Numbered from the stretch's first letter, positions 1 to 12,200 are shown. The stretch is 64,000 nucleotides of DNA from Bryum argenteum (GCA_037043015.1 CM073322.1:9435601-9499600), one strand, 5' to 3'. Notes: a model not told the origin generated them from the letters alone. Made by a program: numbers and translations.

Positions 1-2984
1 CTTTCGGTACCCAACTGTGCCTCTCACCGGATGGCTCCCACAAGGACTCCATGCAATTCGCATAGCGTTGTGTAGTGGACCCCGGTTCTTCAACGACGCC
101 TTCTCTCATAATGGGGCAATACCAACATACTTTAATCTTTAACCTCCATGAGTTTTTCCCCTCTTCAATCACCTTTCCTAGGTAAAAAGGTATGCCTCGC
201 TCTACCTCCTCTCGAACAACACTTAGCGCAACAAATTGACCAAGATTGATGTCCATCTCGAGATTGAACGATGGAAACGGATCGTTGCTACCTCCTTCTT
301 GGTCTCGTCGGAGATTTCTTGATGACGCAATGTCGACTAGTTCGTCGTGCAAAGATGCACCGCTTGATTTGATGGTCTCTCTTTTCGTCCAAAGTATCCA
401 CGAGCCTCTGCGATTCGGGAGCATGCCCACAATCGATCCACAACGGTTCTCTCGCGATTTTCAAAGAATAGTATTCTCACTCGGTATCGGCGATAAGCAT
501 CCCGAAGGTTGGGCGTTGGATGCATAGGATGGCCAAAACGGTGATGACTCGTGATCGGCAATGCGGTCCTTTTTTGGAAACTCTGCTAAATATTGTTTCA
601 ACCTCTGTGCCTCATGTTTTGCATCACGGTTGACTTCCACGTATTGCAATCTTTGAATACACCTATCCTTGTATGCAATAAAATCGTCTAACGCCTTGAG
701 CTCTCGCTCATCCGCTGCATATACAGTCGCAAAATCGGGTCGTTCGAACCTATTCGGGATGGATCTCAAAGTTTGATCCCCTCTCCGGTCCCCAAGCATC
801 CTTGCAATAGTGCTTATGTTGGACCTTGACGTTACAAGCACCGTCCCGATTGCTAGAATAGAATCTCATGTGGTGAGGAAATGTGATGCCAACCAATGAA
901 TCCGATCCCGTCAATAAGTGCGGGGTTACAAACTTCTTCCAATCCCACACATTCTCTAAAAGTCGTACGCTTACAAATGCCTCCGTGGGTGAAGTTCCCC
1001 GTTCAATGAGAGTAAACATTTCTTTTAAAGAGTTCACGTCCCGACCTCTTCAATGTGTTTGAGATACAACTAAATCGTTGATCGATATCTTCGTGCGTAT
1101 GACCGACGATGATGAGGAAGGATAGTTCCACTTCCGGAAGAATCCCAATCCAACCAAAGTTGCACACATTGCGAACATATAAATATTTTTGTTCTCGCGT
1201 GTGCAGTTGTCCGCTTGAATGCGTAACGTCGGTGGCAAGAATCCCTTCCTCTGTAATACGTCTTCTATCACATGTAGTAATGTGCTCACGACTTGATTGC
1301 TATCATGCTTGTGGTGAGCTCCGAACCACACATCACAGTACAATCCAATCCCATGCACCAAGGCCCCGCATAGATGGGTCTTTACAAACCGATGCTCGAT
1401 ATTCTTGACGGTCTGACGTATTCGGGGTACCATGGTTGTATTCTGATCCATGCCATCTACTATAATACACATGTACATCTCAGGGTTGATATAACAAGAC
1501 CTCTTGAATATCCACTAATGTCTACGTTCCTCCATTTGATTGAGCAGATGTAACATGAACACCTCTTTAATCATTATCTTGGCATCGGCATTGGTTGTCC
1601 CTTCCATGGCACATTTGTACTCCCAACAGTGATAACATTTTGAAAACCTAGAGAACGGGGGTACTTGGACATGGGAATACCTTAGCCGCCACATCCTCCG
1701 GAATGAGCTCATGGATATGGTTTCGCCGTTGCAAATTCTCTTCACCTCCTCGTTCACGTAGTTAAATACATCAGATTTTACTGTGTTCATGGGAAGAAGA
1801 ATAAGCGGCAAGACCTCGTTGTCACTCTTGCGACGAATGGATCGGTGGGGTTGAGGACAACCGGCTTCATCTACGAAGCACTTAAAGCATGCCTCGGCAG
1901 CTGACATTCTGATACTCTCTCTAACTGGATCTGAAAGGGTATTACCGTGAACAGCTGTCACTCTGCCATATATCAAACAATCTTTCTTCAAGTCCTTAAA
2001 ACGCCGTTGTGAATATCCAACCGCTACAGCGTAGCACGCATTGCAAACCTCTTTGCCGTCCAACTTTGTCACAAACTTATCTCTACGATTTCCATCGGTT
2101 TGTGTATAGAACGAAACCAGCATCTGCCTCACCCATGTACTCCGAATTGGATACTTAGACCCCCATGCATTGTACCGCACGTCCAAGATATACCTTGCTG
2201 GAATATTTATTAAGCAGTTTCTCTTGCATCCACCTTTTGCTATTGCATCTTGCACGCTTACCAAATTTACCTTTGCTTGTGCACCATCACCTGGTCTTCT
2301 CTCCCTTGCGACTCGCCTCGTCCTATTCTCCATAGAATACCGTCGGCGTGTTTGTCTTACAAATGCCAACCCATCAACATGTGGTAGATCTCGGATGTTG
2401 TTAGAAGAAGGTTGGGAAAATGGTGAATTTTCTTGTACAAGATTTGAAGCTTGACTACTTCTTCGTGATGTCGCATTGGAGCCCGGTGTGTGAAACTCCT
2501 CATCGAAATCAAATATCGGAGTCATCATCGGTACATTTGGCGTTTGAGATCCCTCTTCACTTCGTGCCTTTAAAATATTGGAATCCATAGCCACTATACG
2601 TACCAAGGAGCGGTCCCAACGAATTGTCGCTCCCCTAGACAATCCTAAACGTTCTCCAACTACATCTCCAGTCCAGTGTAGTTCGTCAACTACATGAGTG
2701 ACACGTACTGCAACCTCGGAGGGAAACAGTCTCATTCCGTTCAATTCCATGCCACTTTTGAATGCATTGTCCATAATCGCCATGCCTACCACCACTCCAG
2801 TATTAGAAAGCAATTCTACCCTACTATTTTGTTGAGATACACATATCTCAACTAATCCATCACGTAGTTGTCTCGCTCGTGCCGCCCGTAGTAAACGTGA
2901 ACCTATTGAGCTATTGAACAAGATATTACCTCCTTGGATGTCTCCGATTACAACATGATTTTCTATTGTATCGTTTTCCATCAT
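1..2984 (-). pseudogene. DUF7869-type DDE transposase-like gene, decayed, 3' end outside window
   Basis: The gene reads leftward from an ATG at 2984. The first 489 codons stay open to a TAG at 1515-1517, and the same frame then continues, so this is an in-frame nonsense codon. Further down are IIVDGMDQ (about 1460), QADNCTRENKN (about 1200) and, after a one-base frame change near 1128, a block containing HTHEDIDQRF. The spacing of these Asp/Glu/His residues is what is expected of an RNase H-like DDE core, and the wording matches plant and protist proteins annotated as DUF7869. More frame changes lie near 1040, 790 and 500. Coding similarity continues to base 1 (for example GIPFYLGKV and RYANCMESLWEPS), so the C-terminus is outside the window. 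The N-terminal part has a Cys/His-containing stretch and no recognised DNA-binding domain. It is a dead copy of a mobile-element gene; the transposase role is inferred. Confidence 0.7.
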
Positions 2985-3963
2985 AGCTGCTATCGCTTGA
3001 CTATGAACCTGATAATCAAAAAATAATAATAAAAGGGTAAGAATTGGCTAACGCGGTGGTATATAAAATATGTAACAAGCTAGATTTTGGACCGACTACC
3101 ATGTGTTTAGCTTCTACTACAATCCTAGTTATATTTTACATAGATTAAATTTATGTCAAAATTCCATCGTTTGCCACTGAATCTGGTCACGTGTAATCCT
3201 AGTGATTTTAATTTTTTTTAATTGAACTTCTAAGATAGAAAATTTGGTAGATCCGTTAAATTTATATAATTGTCACAATGTATAAACATATAAACATAAA
3301 CATATAAAAGTACTCATTCCTACGTACTATTAGGGTATAATCAAATCATGTCTATTCCAGTACCGACAAATGAATTTTGTCCAACAGTCTTATGAAATAA
3401 GCCTTCATTTTGTTATCTTGTCCGACAATGTGTAAAAATGGTGTTCGATATTGAAGACAATAAATTATTTTTGGACAATTACAAATTAGGTAATATTTTC
3501 TATATGATGTTGTATGAAAAAACTAAATGTCAACACGCGTCCCTATCAAAACTTGCATACATGCCGAATTGCATGTTACTCTTGACATTCTTCACTTCTT
3601 TTCAATTTAGAAAAAAATTATATTAGTTTTATGTTTTTCTGTAGCATCTTGAATTTTTTTTAAGAATTGGAGGTTTAAACATTGTGAAATTCTGTTATTT
3701 TTTTAGTGGATTGAATATGATATACAAAAAAAATTCACACGGAATATAAAGAGGTTTGCATCACATTTTGTACTAGAAAAAACCAAAACCAAAAAACATT
3801 AAGATCTCTATGTTTCATTTGGAAGACAAGAAGTCTTTGTTCTAGCCTATCCAAAAATACGCCTTTTTAAATTGAAAAAATCTATGTGACAAAGAGTTTC
3901 ATAGCAAAAGCGTTTGAAATTGCACGCACTCCAAAAACCTGCGCGCACACTCCATTTCCTATT
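2985..3963. other. AT-rich spacer, no gene seen
   Basis: Upstream flank of the decayed DDE gene. It is strongly AT-rich with homopolymer runs. The only open frame is a 62-codon AT-rich ORF at 3438-3626 without recognisable features. I see no RNA gene or clear repeat here. Confidence 0.5.
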
Positions 3964-4895
3964 TTAACCACTAACGACCATGGTGTTTTGAGAGCTCCAA
4001 ACTCCAAAACTGCTATTTCATACCACCATGTAAACTTTGGAGCATGAGAATTTTTTTTACAATTCTTTCAAATTCTTCAACCGTAGGATCTTGAAGATAA
4101 CTACTATTGGAGGTAGTGTTTAGAATTTCAACCGTTGGATCTTTGCCATTTGTAAAATCATAGCATTCAAAATTGATGCTAACATTTTTTCAGCAGAAAT
4201 AATCTACTTTGTGCAAAGGATTACATGATGCTTAATACCTCAAACATCTTGATCATATTTTTTTCTATGTAGATAACTAAGTTGAGCATTACCATGCAAA
4301 ATTTTGGACACTAATTTGGCTTCTTGAACCTTCATGCAATTTATTTACTAGAGGAAGGTCGAAATCAAGGATTTCATAAAACATGCACCACATTTATTGT
4401 ATTTGGTTTAGGGAAAAAATGAATGGTGAGTAGGTGCCTTTATGATTTTGTGAATTTTGAGAAAAAAGAAAATCAAGGAATTCCTAAATCTCAAATTTAA
4501 GCAAATTTTGAAAGAAATAATTGTAATATTACATAAAAACTTTGGATCTAGTTCTTGTAATTTTTTGAAGGGTGCCCTTGTAGAATTGGTAAAAGTTTTG
4601 ACTTGAGTCACTTGGAAAACTAAGTATGAAATGAGTCAAAAAGATTTTTTTACAAAACTCAAAAAAGTTAAAAATAAAAAGTTTTTTCGCCCCGCCCAAA
4701 AGCCGAAAACGAAAATTTGAGTTTGAAAACTCCAAAAGTGGAGTTTGACTTTGCAATTTTTACCACATACACCTTGTAGTATAGGGAACATCCAATAAAA
4801 ATCTTAAGCAAAAATATTGATTCTAACTCCTTCATGTACGCTGCCCGAAAATAGCAAAACAGCCAAATCGGAGGCCTTGGTCGTTTAGGAGTTAA
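3964..4895 (-). mobile_element. 932 bp non-autonomous TTAA-bounded element, copy 1
   Basis: The element starts at TTAACCACTAACGACCATGG (3964) and ends in CCTTGGTCGTTTAGGAGTTAA (4875-4895), an imperfect terminal inverted repeat with TTAA at both outer edges. Its reverse complement aligns over nearly its whole length with 27249-28181 (933 bp). Shared landmarks are a ccaacggttgaaat block, a ttgcatg-agca block, an acttttaccaattctacaagggca block and a tcgggcag block. It has no coding capacity. TTAA target duplication with ends beginning CC or CT is what piggyBac-superfamily elements make, so a piggyBac-type non-autonomous derivative is the best guess. No piggyBac transposase is in the window. Confidence 0.72.
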
Positions 4896-5154
4896 TAGAG
4901 TTATAAAATTAAATTAAAAAACAATGTTTACTTTAATTGTAGTTATTTATTAATCTATATGGTCGAAGATGATAAATTTGTGATCACTCCATCTTAAATT
5001 AGTATAAAAGAAGATTGTTTGCTTACATTTCCATATACTATTTTTTCTTAAATAAATGAGCTAGTTCAAAACCTAATTAGTCTATTTTGTTCATGCTTGA
5101 AGAGGTGAGCATCATGACAATTTTTATTACAAACCCTAGATTTTAAAGAATGCG

Positions 5155-5272
5155 AGGGGTCTTAGGCCTAAGACCCTATAGTAGTGATTATTTTGTGATT
5201 TCAAATCTAGGCTTTCTACAAAAGGTGAGGGTTCTTAGGTCTAAGACCCCAGGCTAGTGATTACCTTGTGCA
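5155..5272. repeat. Two-copy direct repeat carrying palindromes
   Basis: A 45 bp segment at 5155-5199 is repeated at 5228-5272 (ggtcttaggcctaagaccc...tagtgattat-ttgtg). Copy 1 contains a perfect 20 bp palindrome, GGGTCTTAGGCCTAAGACCC, at 5157-5176. Copy 2 keeps it with changes. Confidence 0.6.
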
Positions 5273-5275
5273 CTT

Positions 5276-5390
5276 AGTCTTCGACTTCTAGTACGAGTTG
5301 ACTTCTATTGCGAGTCGACTTGACTTTTATTGCGAGTCGACTTCACTTCTACTACAAGTAAACTTGACGTCTAGTGCGAGTTGCCTTGGC
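5276..5390. repeat. Short tandem repeat, 22-25 bp unit (cttctattgcgagtcga)
   Basis: Four to five diverged copies of a gacttctattgcgagtcgactt-like unit lie in tandem. Each contains or approximates the GTCGAC palindrome. There is no coding meaning that I can see. Confidence 0.6.
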
Positions 5391-5399
5391 CATAAAAGC

Positions 5400-6480
5400 G
5401 TGAGAGATATATACGTTTACGCTCCCCGCGCATGCTTCTCGTTCTAGCACTCCTGCGCCTTGCAACGCGTCGAACGAGTCGAAGCTCAAGAGCTTCTTTC
5501 TGCATTCTCCAACCCTTCTCCTTCCGGTTTCGCGTTCACGAGCTTCTTCCTTGGAGAGCGTTCTTTTGCAGCTTTGGTAAGAATAAAGGAGGACTGACAA
5601 GTTTAGGGTTGTCAAATCTCTGTGCCTCTATGCCTGTGTGTGGGAGTCTGCGTCTGCCGTGTGATGCGCCTATGCCGATGCAGGTTAATGCGCCTGTCGT
5701 GCGTCTGCCGTGTGATGCGCCTATGCCGATGCAGGTTAATGCGCCTGTCGTGCGTCTGTCTGTGTTGTGTGCGTCGGTGCGTGCATCCTTCTCTATGCTC
5801 TGGAAGTCAAGGGGTCCCTGTGCGCATGTCGTGCGGCGTTGGTGCGGCAGTTCCGCTTGGGGATGAAGGGAGGGTCCCTGTTGCACTAGCTTGCTTTGGG
5901 AGGGCGCAGTTCTGCTTGGTGGGAGGGTGAAGGGAGGGTTGTTGTTGCGTCGATGCGTGGGGCACTTCGGTGGGGGGCCTACTTGAGGGGGCTTGCTTGG
6001 GGGGGCCTATTTGGGGGCTTGCTTGGGGGGCCTGCTGGGGGTGGCTACTTGGAGGGGGTTTGCTTTGGGGGGCGGTTCTATTTAGGGGGGCACTTCTACG
6101 AGGGCACTTCTACTTGTGGGGAGGTCATCGCCACGTGGCCCGACTTTGTGCGTGGGGTGGTGTTGTGCTCAATCTGAGGTCCGAGGCCTCGGACCCTTCC
6201 TAAGCCTGAGCTGTTAGTTCAAAAATCTAATGTGCACATTTTGAGCATAATCACCAAGATTTGAAGCATGTTTTGAACTTTTGCACTTTTAAGTCATTCA
6301 ACTACTAAATACACTATTTTCTTCTTCACTACGCGTTTGATTGATACCAGTTAGTCATCGCGATATTTTCTTGTACGCTAGTCGATTGCAACGTGGCGAG
6401 TTCTCGCGCCGTAGGGTGGTGTTGTGCGTGAGTCCGAGGTCCGAGGCCTCGGACCCCATCCCAAGCCCGAGCGACCACCA
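5400..6480. other. GC-rich island with tandem repeats, G-runs and palindromes
   Basis: This block of about 1 kb is far richer in G and C than its flanks. It holds a 51 bp tandem duplication (5651-5701 and 5702-5752), a plus-strand run of closely spaced G tracts (about 5960-6095), and two copies of the 18 bp perfect palindrome GGTCCGAGGCCTCGGACC (6178-6195 and 6438-6455), each following a ggtggtgttgtgc segment. Open frames up to 144 codons cover it on both strands, but they are low-complexity products of base composition and match no family I know. I do not call a gene. Confidence 0.5.
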
Positions 6481-6493
6481 TGAAAACGCAAAT

Positions 6494-6729
6494 GAGTACA
6501 TTAAATAGGTAGATTGGTGTTAGATACACCAATTTATATAAACATGTTATATGTTTTTACTTGTTGGTCAATATTTTTACCTCTACATCCGTCAAGATGT
6601 GGATCCTTCTAGAGTATTGGAGTCAATACTTTTGATAATTTTTACTAGAAGTAAGAACTTATAGCATTTTCAAATCTTATAAAAATTTAACACTAATCTA
6701 CCTATTTAATCTACCTATTCATTGTAGTG
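6494..6729. mobile_element. CACTA-like MITE, 236 bp
   Basis: The right end read inward begins CACTACAATGAATAGGTAG; the left end is GAGTACATTAAATAGGTAG. The flanking triplet is AAT on both sides (6491-6493 and 6730-6732), a 3 bp target duplication. The inner part is homologous, in reverse orientation, to the MITE at 48277-48818 (shared blocks include aacatgttata and tgctataagtt). CACTAC-type ends plus a 3 bp duplication point to the CACTA (En/Spm) superfamily. Confidence 0.65.
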
Positions 6730-7239
6730 AATGACGTGTTTGAACATGTGTAAGTTCTGAAATTACGTAACGAGCTCGGAATCAAAGCCTTCACCATGAG
6801 CATTTTACGTAGTCGAGTAAATTGCATGTGTCTTGTCTTGGAGGAATCAATGTGTGCAATATTGTTAACTCCTCTTACTACATGAGAAGACTATCTACTA
6901 AAATATCATCTAACGTATAGCTTCATCTATATGTAAGTAAAAATTGAGATGAGAGAGAATGTAACCTAGTTTTGTGGGGTTATAATTACTTTCTTAAAGC
7001 TTTGATAGTTGAAAAGTTACAAGAATGAGGTTGTTTTTGTTTTTCTATTTTATAATATTTACACCAAATAACTGTGCTTGCAAAAGTATGAGAGCTTAGG
7101 GTCGTTTCAATCATAGTAAAGGTCTGATAGATAGATCATGCAAATCCAAATAGGTAGATTTTATTACACTCTTGTGGTGCTTTTTTACTAGGTAGGAATG
7201 TAGGATGAAATTTGTTGATTGAGAACCAAGCTTATGGTC

Positions 7240-7356
7240 AAAGTCTTATTGAAGTATTTAGATAGAAACTCCGGTCCTTTCTAAGGGCCGAACGTGAATG
7301 AAGTGTTTGTTTGTAATGCTAATATCTCGACGGCCACCGGACAAGGGAAAATTAGA
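7240..7356 (-). repeat. SINE tail fragment
   Basis: The sequence tagatagaaactccggtcc...ctaatatctcgacggccaccggacaagg matches the reverse complement of the 3' third of the SINE at 58260-58627. The tRNA-like head is missing, so it is a truncated copy. Confidence 0.6.
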
Positions 7357-7576
7357 ACAATTAAAGTAATTACTATTTGGTCAAAGATTCGAACATGTAA
7401 AGTTCACTAAATAATAAAACATATATTAGGAGTGTTTGCACAATCTTTTTTCAATATGCTACACCTTATCTCTATCTTTAAAAATAAACATGTACGTATG
7501 ATAAAAACTCAGAGTTTTGATTTTTTTCATTGTTGTGTGTGTTTCAATTTAGGTTTGAGTTTCGAAGACTCGCATC

Positions 7577-10500
7577 ATGGAAGAGGTTGTTCCTCGAATG
7601 CCGTGGGTTCAGCACGGTTGGTGGTTGAGTGTGGGAGATTCCAACAAAGTGATACTATGGGTTACAATTTATCCTATCATCGAGGGACATCACGCAACAG
7701 CATTAGGGAAGAGGTTTGGCGAGGTCATTACCATTCGAACCCTTCCTTCGCACAAGATATACATCACGTGCGGATCGGAACCGGTTGTGAATCGAGCCAA
7801 CATTACTCTAGAAGAGGTTGGTTTTTAAACCAGATTCGCAATACTATTGAAGACGCCACGGTTCTTTGAATCACATTGATGCGGTCCAGAGAGGTTGGAC
7901 ATCTACACATCCGGACGTGCGTCTTTGCTCGGGCGGAAGAATGTTGATGCATGTATGAGATTATCACAAGAGCGAGAATATGCTTCTCACGAGGCTCTCG
8001 TGAAGGATCATACGAGTTTGAGGCATTAAAAGTGGTGAACCCGGTTCAAGCAAGCGGCCCCAAGGAGCTCCGGCGATGCCAACCGAGGACGATCCTATTT
8101 TCCGAGTATTTGCAAAGCCGCACGTCTTAGATCATAGGCCATTATCAGATTCAAATATTCCTGCAACAAGTTTGCAGGAAGCGTCTCAAGAACAGCCGGT
8201 AGCAGTGGTTGCTAATGTTGAAGGAAATCTTCGTCCGACCACTACTGAAGGACGTGGTCGTCCTTCAAAGCGGGCTAGGGGTGCCTCTCAAAATATAGCG
8301 TCTACTTCCCAAAATCAGCCAACTGCCTCTAATGCCGCTATTGACAAGTTGTCTGGAAGGAATCCATCACTGCATGGAGGAAGGAGCCGAATGACAGGTC
8401 GTGGCGAGACTTTTGTTGAAGGCGGGAGGCCTCGGTTGGTAGTTGTACCAGATGCAACCCTTGGAGGTTCGGTTGGAAGAGGATCAACAAGTCGGGTACA
8501 ACGGGTCTCTCGTACGGGCCGAAGATCATCCCGAAGTCAGCATACGCCTTCAACATCAAGAGGAGGAGCTTCAGTGCACATATCACCGGTGGATGATGAG
8601 TCACTATACTATTCAGATGAAGAAGCCAATGGGGAAGAGAGAGGTGAAGCTATTATCCCCGGTGTTGCACCACTCCGTTTTGTGAATGCTCTGTCTTGAC
8701 AAGAGCCGATATTGCAAAAGGATCATTATGGGGAGAGATTGAGTTCAATGCGCATATTGACAATATTATTGCGCCGAGGAACCCTGATACAAACCACCGT
8801 TTGTTATCAGAGAAAAGGGTGGAGGAAGTTTATAACATGCTACACGATCATCTGAGGAGGAATGAAGTGGCCAAACTAGTACTTCATCCGGTGAAATACA
8901 TTATCCATAAGACATTGGATGATGGTCAAGTTCAGATGGAGCGAGTGTCATTTCCGACCGAAGGTACTGCACAAGAGTTTACACGAGTATATAACTTGTA
9001 TGCTCCCACATCGTGACACGACGGCGATGCTTCTAAGATCACGTGGTCGCAGAGCACATCATCTGGGAGCTTGTCGATGGTCAACATGTTGTAGCTGCCT
9101 GTAAGCTTGCACAGGAGCATTACAGGACAGGGAAGCTCAACCGATTGAGTACGAATCTACTTTCATGAAGCGGAGGTCTTCCTTTGTAGTTTTTGATGAT
9201 CCAATCATATACATTTTGAAGTCAGTACGGCTCAACATGGCGGCTCATACGGGGAAACACCTTTCTACGATGTCCCAAGATCTCAAAAAGCTTCGAGAGA
9301 TATGGGAATACTACGGAAGGCCAAATAGTTTGATTCGCGGGACGACGCTCGGAGAAAGACGAGCTTTGTGGTGGTGCGCATAAGCGCCGTCCCGAGAATA
9401 CCCAAAGATGATGAAATTGTCACTATAAAGACGTTGGCATCTAGGTTGGTGAACTTGACGCATCAGGCTTGGAATCCAAGTGACGAATGTTTTGAAAGTA
9501 TTCTTCAGGTATGCAAGGACTATGAGAATGGCTTCCTCTTTCATAGCAAGGGTGATGAGACTAGATGGAAAGAGCTGGCTCAGAAGAAGGACCTTGATGT
9601 TACTGTGGATACACGGCCAAATCGATTACGCATGACTCTTCAATGGTTTAAGCCATTGACTAGGATTCCAGATTCCTTATATTTAGGTATCATAAAGTCA
9701 TGCGCAGCAAAGGCTGTACGACCGGATGGTGTTAGGCCTCCTCAAAAATATTATTTTGATGGAGTTGAAGTAAAGGATCCGAAGTCCCAAACCCTTTCCG
9801 GTGCGGTGGAGCGGATCATGAGCAGAGAAGCGGTCAAGAATATGATCCGTTATTTGATGGTGGAGAATGGGCGGCGTCACCAAGATCTACGGAGGAGTTT
9901 TTGTCTTATCGAGTGTCAAAGTACTTTCCCGGGGGCTAGAGCAACTCCAAGATTTTGGCACGTTCATCGAGTCCGATTTCAAAGACTAAGTGGGCCGCTC
10001 CAGAGGTGAAGAACGTGTCTGAACTCGACGATATACGTGACTTCATTCCTACAATCATCAGCAACCATTTCGAGGATGTTGGACAAGGGGGGGTCGGCTA
10101 CTATACTCCACCTGTACCCCAAGATCTACTGAGCGCACGAATTTGGGAGTGGAAGATGAATATCAAGTTACCAGGTGATAATGATGTAGACACTGTTCTT
10201 GTTCGATATAGGAGAGGGCTATTCCGTCGAGATACTGTCTTACTCAAGCAATCATACCTATGGGTTATAGATTGTCGCCGCGGTGGAGGTCGATACGGAG
10301 ACGGTGCACCGCGATGACCGATGCGTGAAAATCATTGAGCAATTGAAGTTATGGATGTCAAACATCGACCGATGGAATGTCGTGTTTTTGCTTCCGCCTG
10401 GCGTATACTACACGGCGGAAATGTTGGTGAAGTTGAAGCTTCCGGTCGATTGCTCTTATCTACGCGGATGTTGGAGCTTCCGATATACTCCAAAGGATTA

Positions 10501-11707
10501 TTCACAGAACATCAAAGATGTGAGCTCTTTTATTCAGGCGGTGGAAGCTACCGGCGATGTTCTTATTTACCTACATCATCCCAGCAATTCAACAGCCAAG
10601 TTGAATATCGTAGCTTCAACCATACCACTTCCTCTTGTGTTCCACGACCGTCGTGGAAATCCCAGAAAGCCAGTTGAAGCCGATCCTCTCGAGAGATCTC
10701 CAATAGAGTTGGCGAGGTTGGTTGAAGCGTACATGCCTCATGGTTGGGGTTTAGTGGCATGTAACATCGGAACTGCTATCCCAACAATATTGACGTCAAC
10801 ATTCAAGGGAAATGACGTCATTGTCATTGACGATTGTAGCAAGAGGGATTCATTTCTTCATGACGAGTTATCACAAAAGTTGGGAGGCCAACTTGTAATC
10901 CCAATAAGAGTTGCAATATCTCCGAGAAATCGGGCTAGTGATGGGGCAACAAGTGAGGGTGTTCCAATGGCTCCAACGCATGACAATACGGAATCTGAAT
11001 ACGAACGCTTAGGTTTCAACATAAGAAGGCCACGGGACCGTACACCGGCATCCTCCAGTTCTAACGATGAAGTGTCTCCCGCATCAAGTGGCGGTCATGA
11101 AGATGATGAAGAAGTGGCAACAGAAGAGGGAGATGGAGGGGCCGATTTTACGGTATCCGAATACGATTCAGTACCAGAACCGGAACCTGAAGGACCGTCG
11201 ACTGAACTTCGTACATCGTCTGTTGTTCCATCAACACCGCAATTTGAGGTTGTAGCAACTGAGAGGACACTACGAATGGAGACGGGTGGCAAAGAGACTA
11301 TAGAAGACGACAACAGAGTTTCACAAACCCAAGAAGATGATCATTCTATTGGGATGGAAGGGGGAGATCATACTCTTGATCATTTTCATATCAAGCAGAG
11401 ATTGGTTGGAAGGTCGTCTGGAGAGAATCCAATGGAGCAAGGATCTATGATGCATGGCGAACACGACGGTACCCAGTTAACTAGCGGTGCTTCTTTCCAA
11501 GAGATCTTTGGTTCAGGATATTCGTTCAGAGATGGCTTCTACTTTGATGCAGATGGAATAAGACACGTAAGGAGAGGAGAGTCGGGTAACTATACATATG
11601 AACAACACACAACCGTTGGCACATCAGAAGGATCAGTGCCCGATGAAATGGTGGATGCTATGGTAGAGAACGCAATGAGCCACGTGACTGGCCTTTCATC
11701 TATGTAG
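7577..11707 (+). pseudogene. ParB-like / methyltransferase-like mobile-element gene, frame-disrupted
   Basis: Consecutive plus-strand open segments (7577-7828, 8076-8699, 8696-9016, about 9037-9140, 9165-9383, 9368-10009, 9955-10317, 10283-11707) read as one broken gene. The 8076 segment is rich in Gly, Arg and Ser and has an AT-hook-like GRGRPSKRARG. The 8696 segment (HIDNIIAPRNPD, RVEEVYNMLHDHL, VLHPV), followed in another frame by WELVDGQHVVAACKLAQEHY, has the order of a ParB N-terminal domain, where the second block corresponds to the GeRR/DGxHR helix. The last segment (474 codons) has VVFLLPPG at residues 33-40, in the place of a DPPY motif. At residues 139-184 PIELARLVEAYMPHGW...IGTAIPT...VIVIDD resembles motifs X-I-II of a beta-class DNA methyltransferase, with a degenerate FxGSGT. 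The C-terminal 220 residues are acidic and Ser/Thr/Glu-rich. The family calls rest on motif reading only. Some junctions could be introns rather than frameshifts. Confidence 0.5.
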
Positions 11708-12200
11708 ATCAATATTCTGATCAATGTGTAAGAGGTGTGCAATTGTTTGGCACGGTAGAATATAGTAGAGTGATTGAAATGTTGGTTTTTATTTACGACA
11801 TCTAGATTATTATCTAAATATTATATTTTATTGATGTCTATGTTTCTCGTCAATTTTATTGTACATTGAGAGGTTGTACACTTTGAATATTGTTGACGTG
11901 TACTAAACGAATCGTGTTGACACTTCAAACCAAGATAATTTATGGTTTAATAAAAGTTCGAAATAAACATTGTATGTACATTGAATGCAAGTACGGACAA
12001 ACATTACGTGATTATTATTGTAGTTTTGTAGACCAAAATGTACCAGAATTAAAGTGATGATGTATGTTCATTGGATATATTATAATCACATAGTTTTCCA
12101 ATAGCCGCAAAAATCCAAAAATGTCAATTTTCTATATTATGGATCTTCTAGTATAACTAAAATATAGAGTCCTTTGGAAATTTCAATCTTGAAGATTCAA
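11708..12200. other. AT-rich spacer
   Basis: Downstream flank of the ParB-like gene. No terminal repeat of a large element, gene or tandem repeat is visible. Confidence 0.4.
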
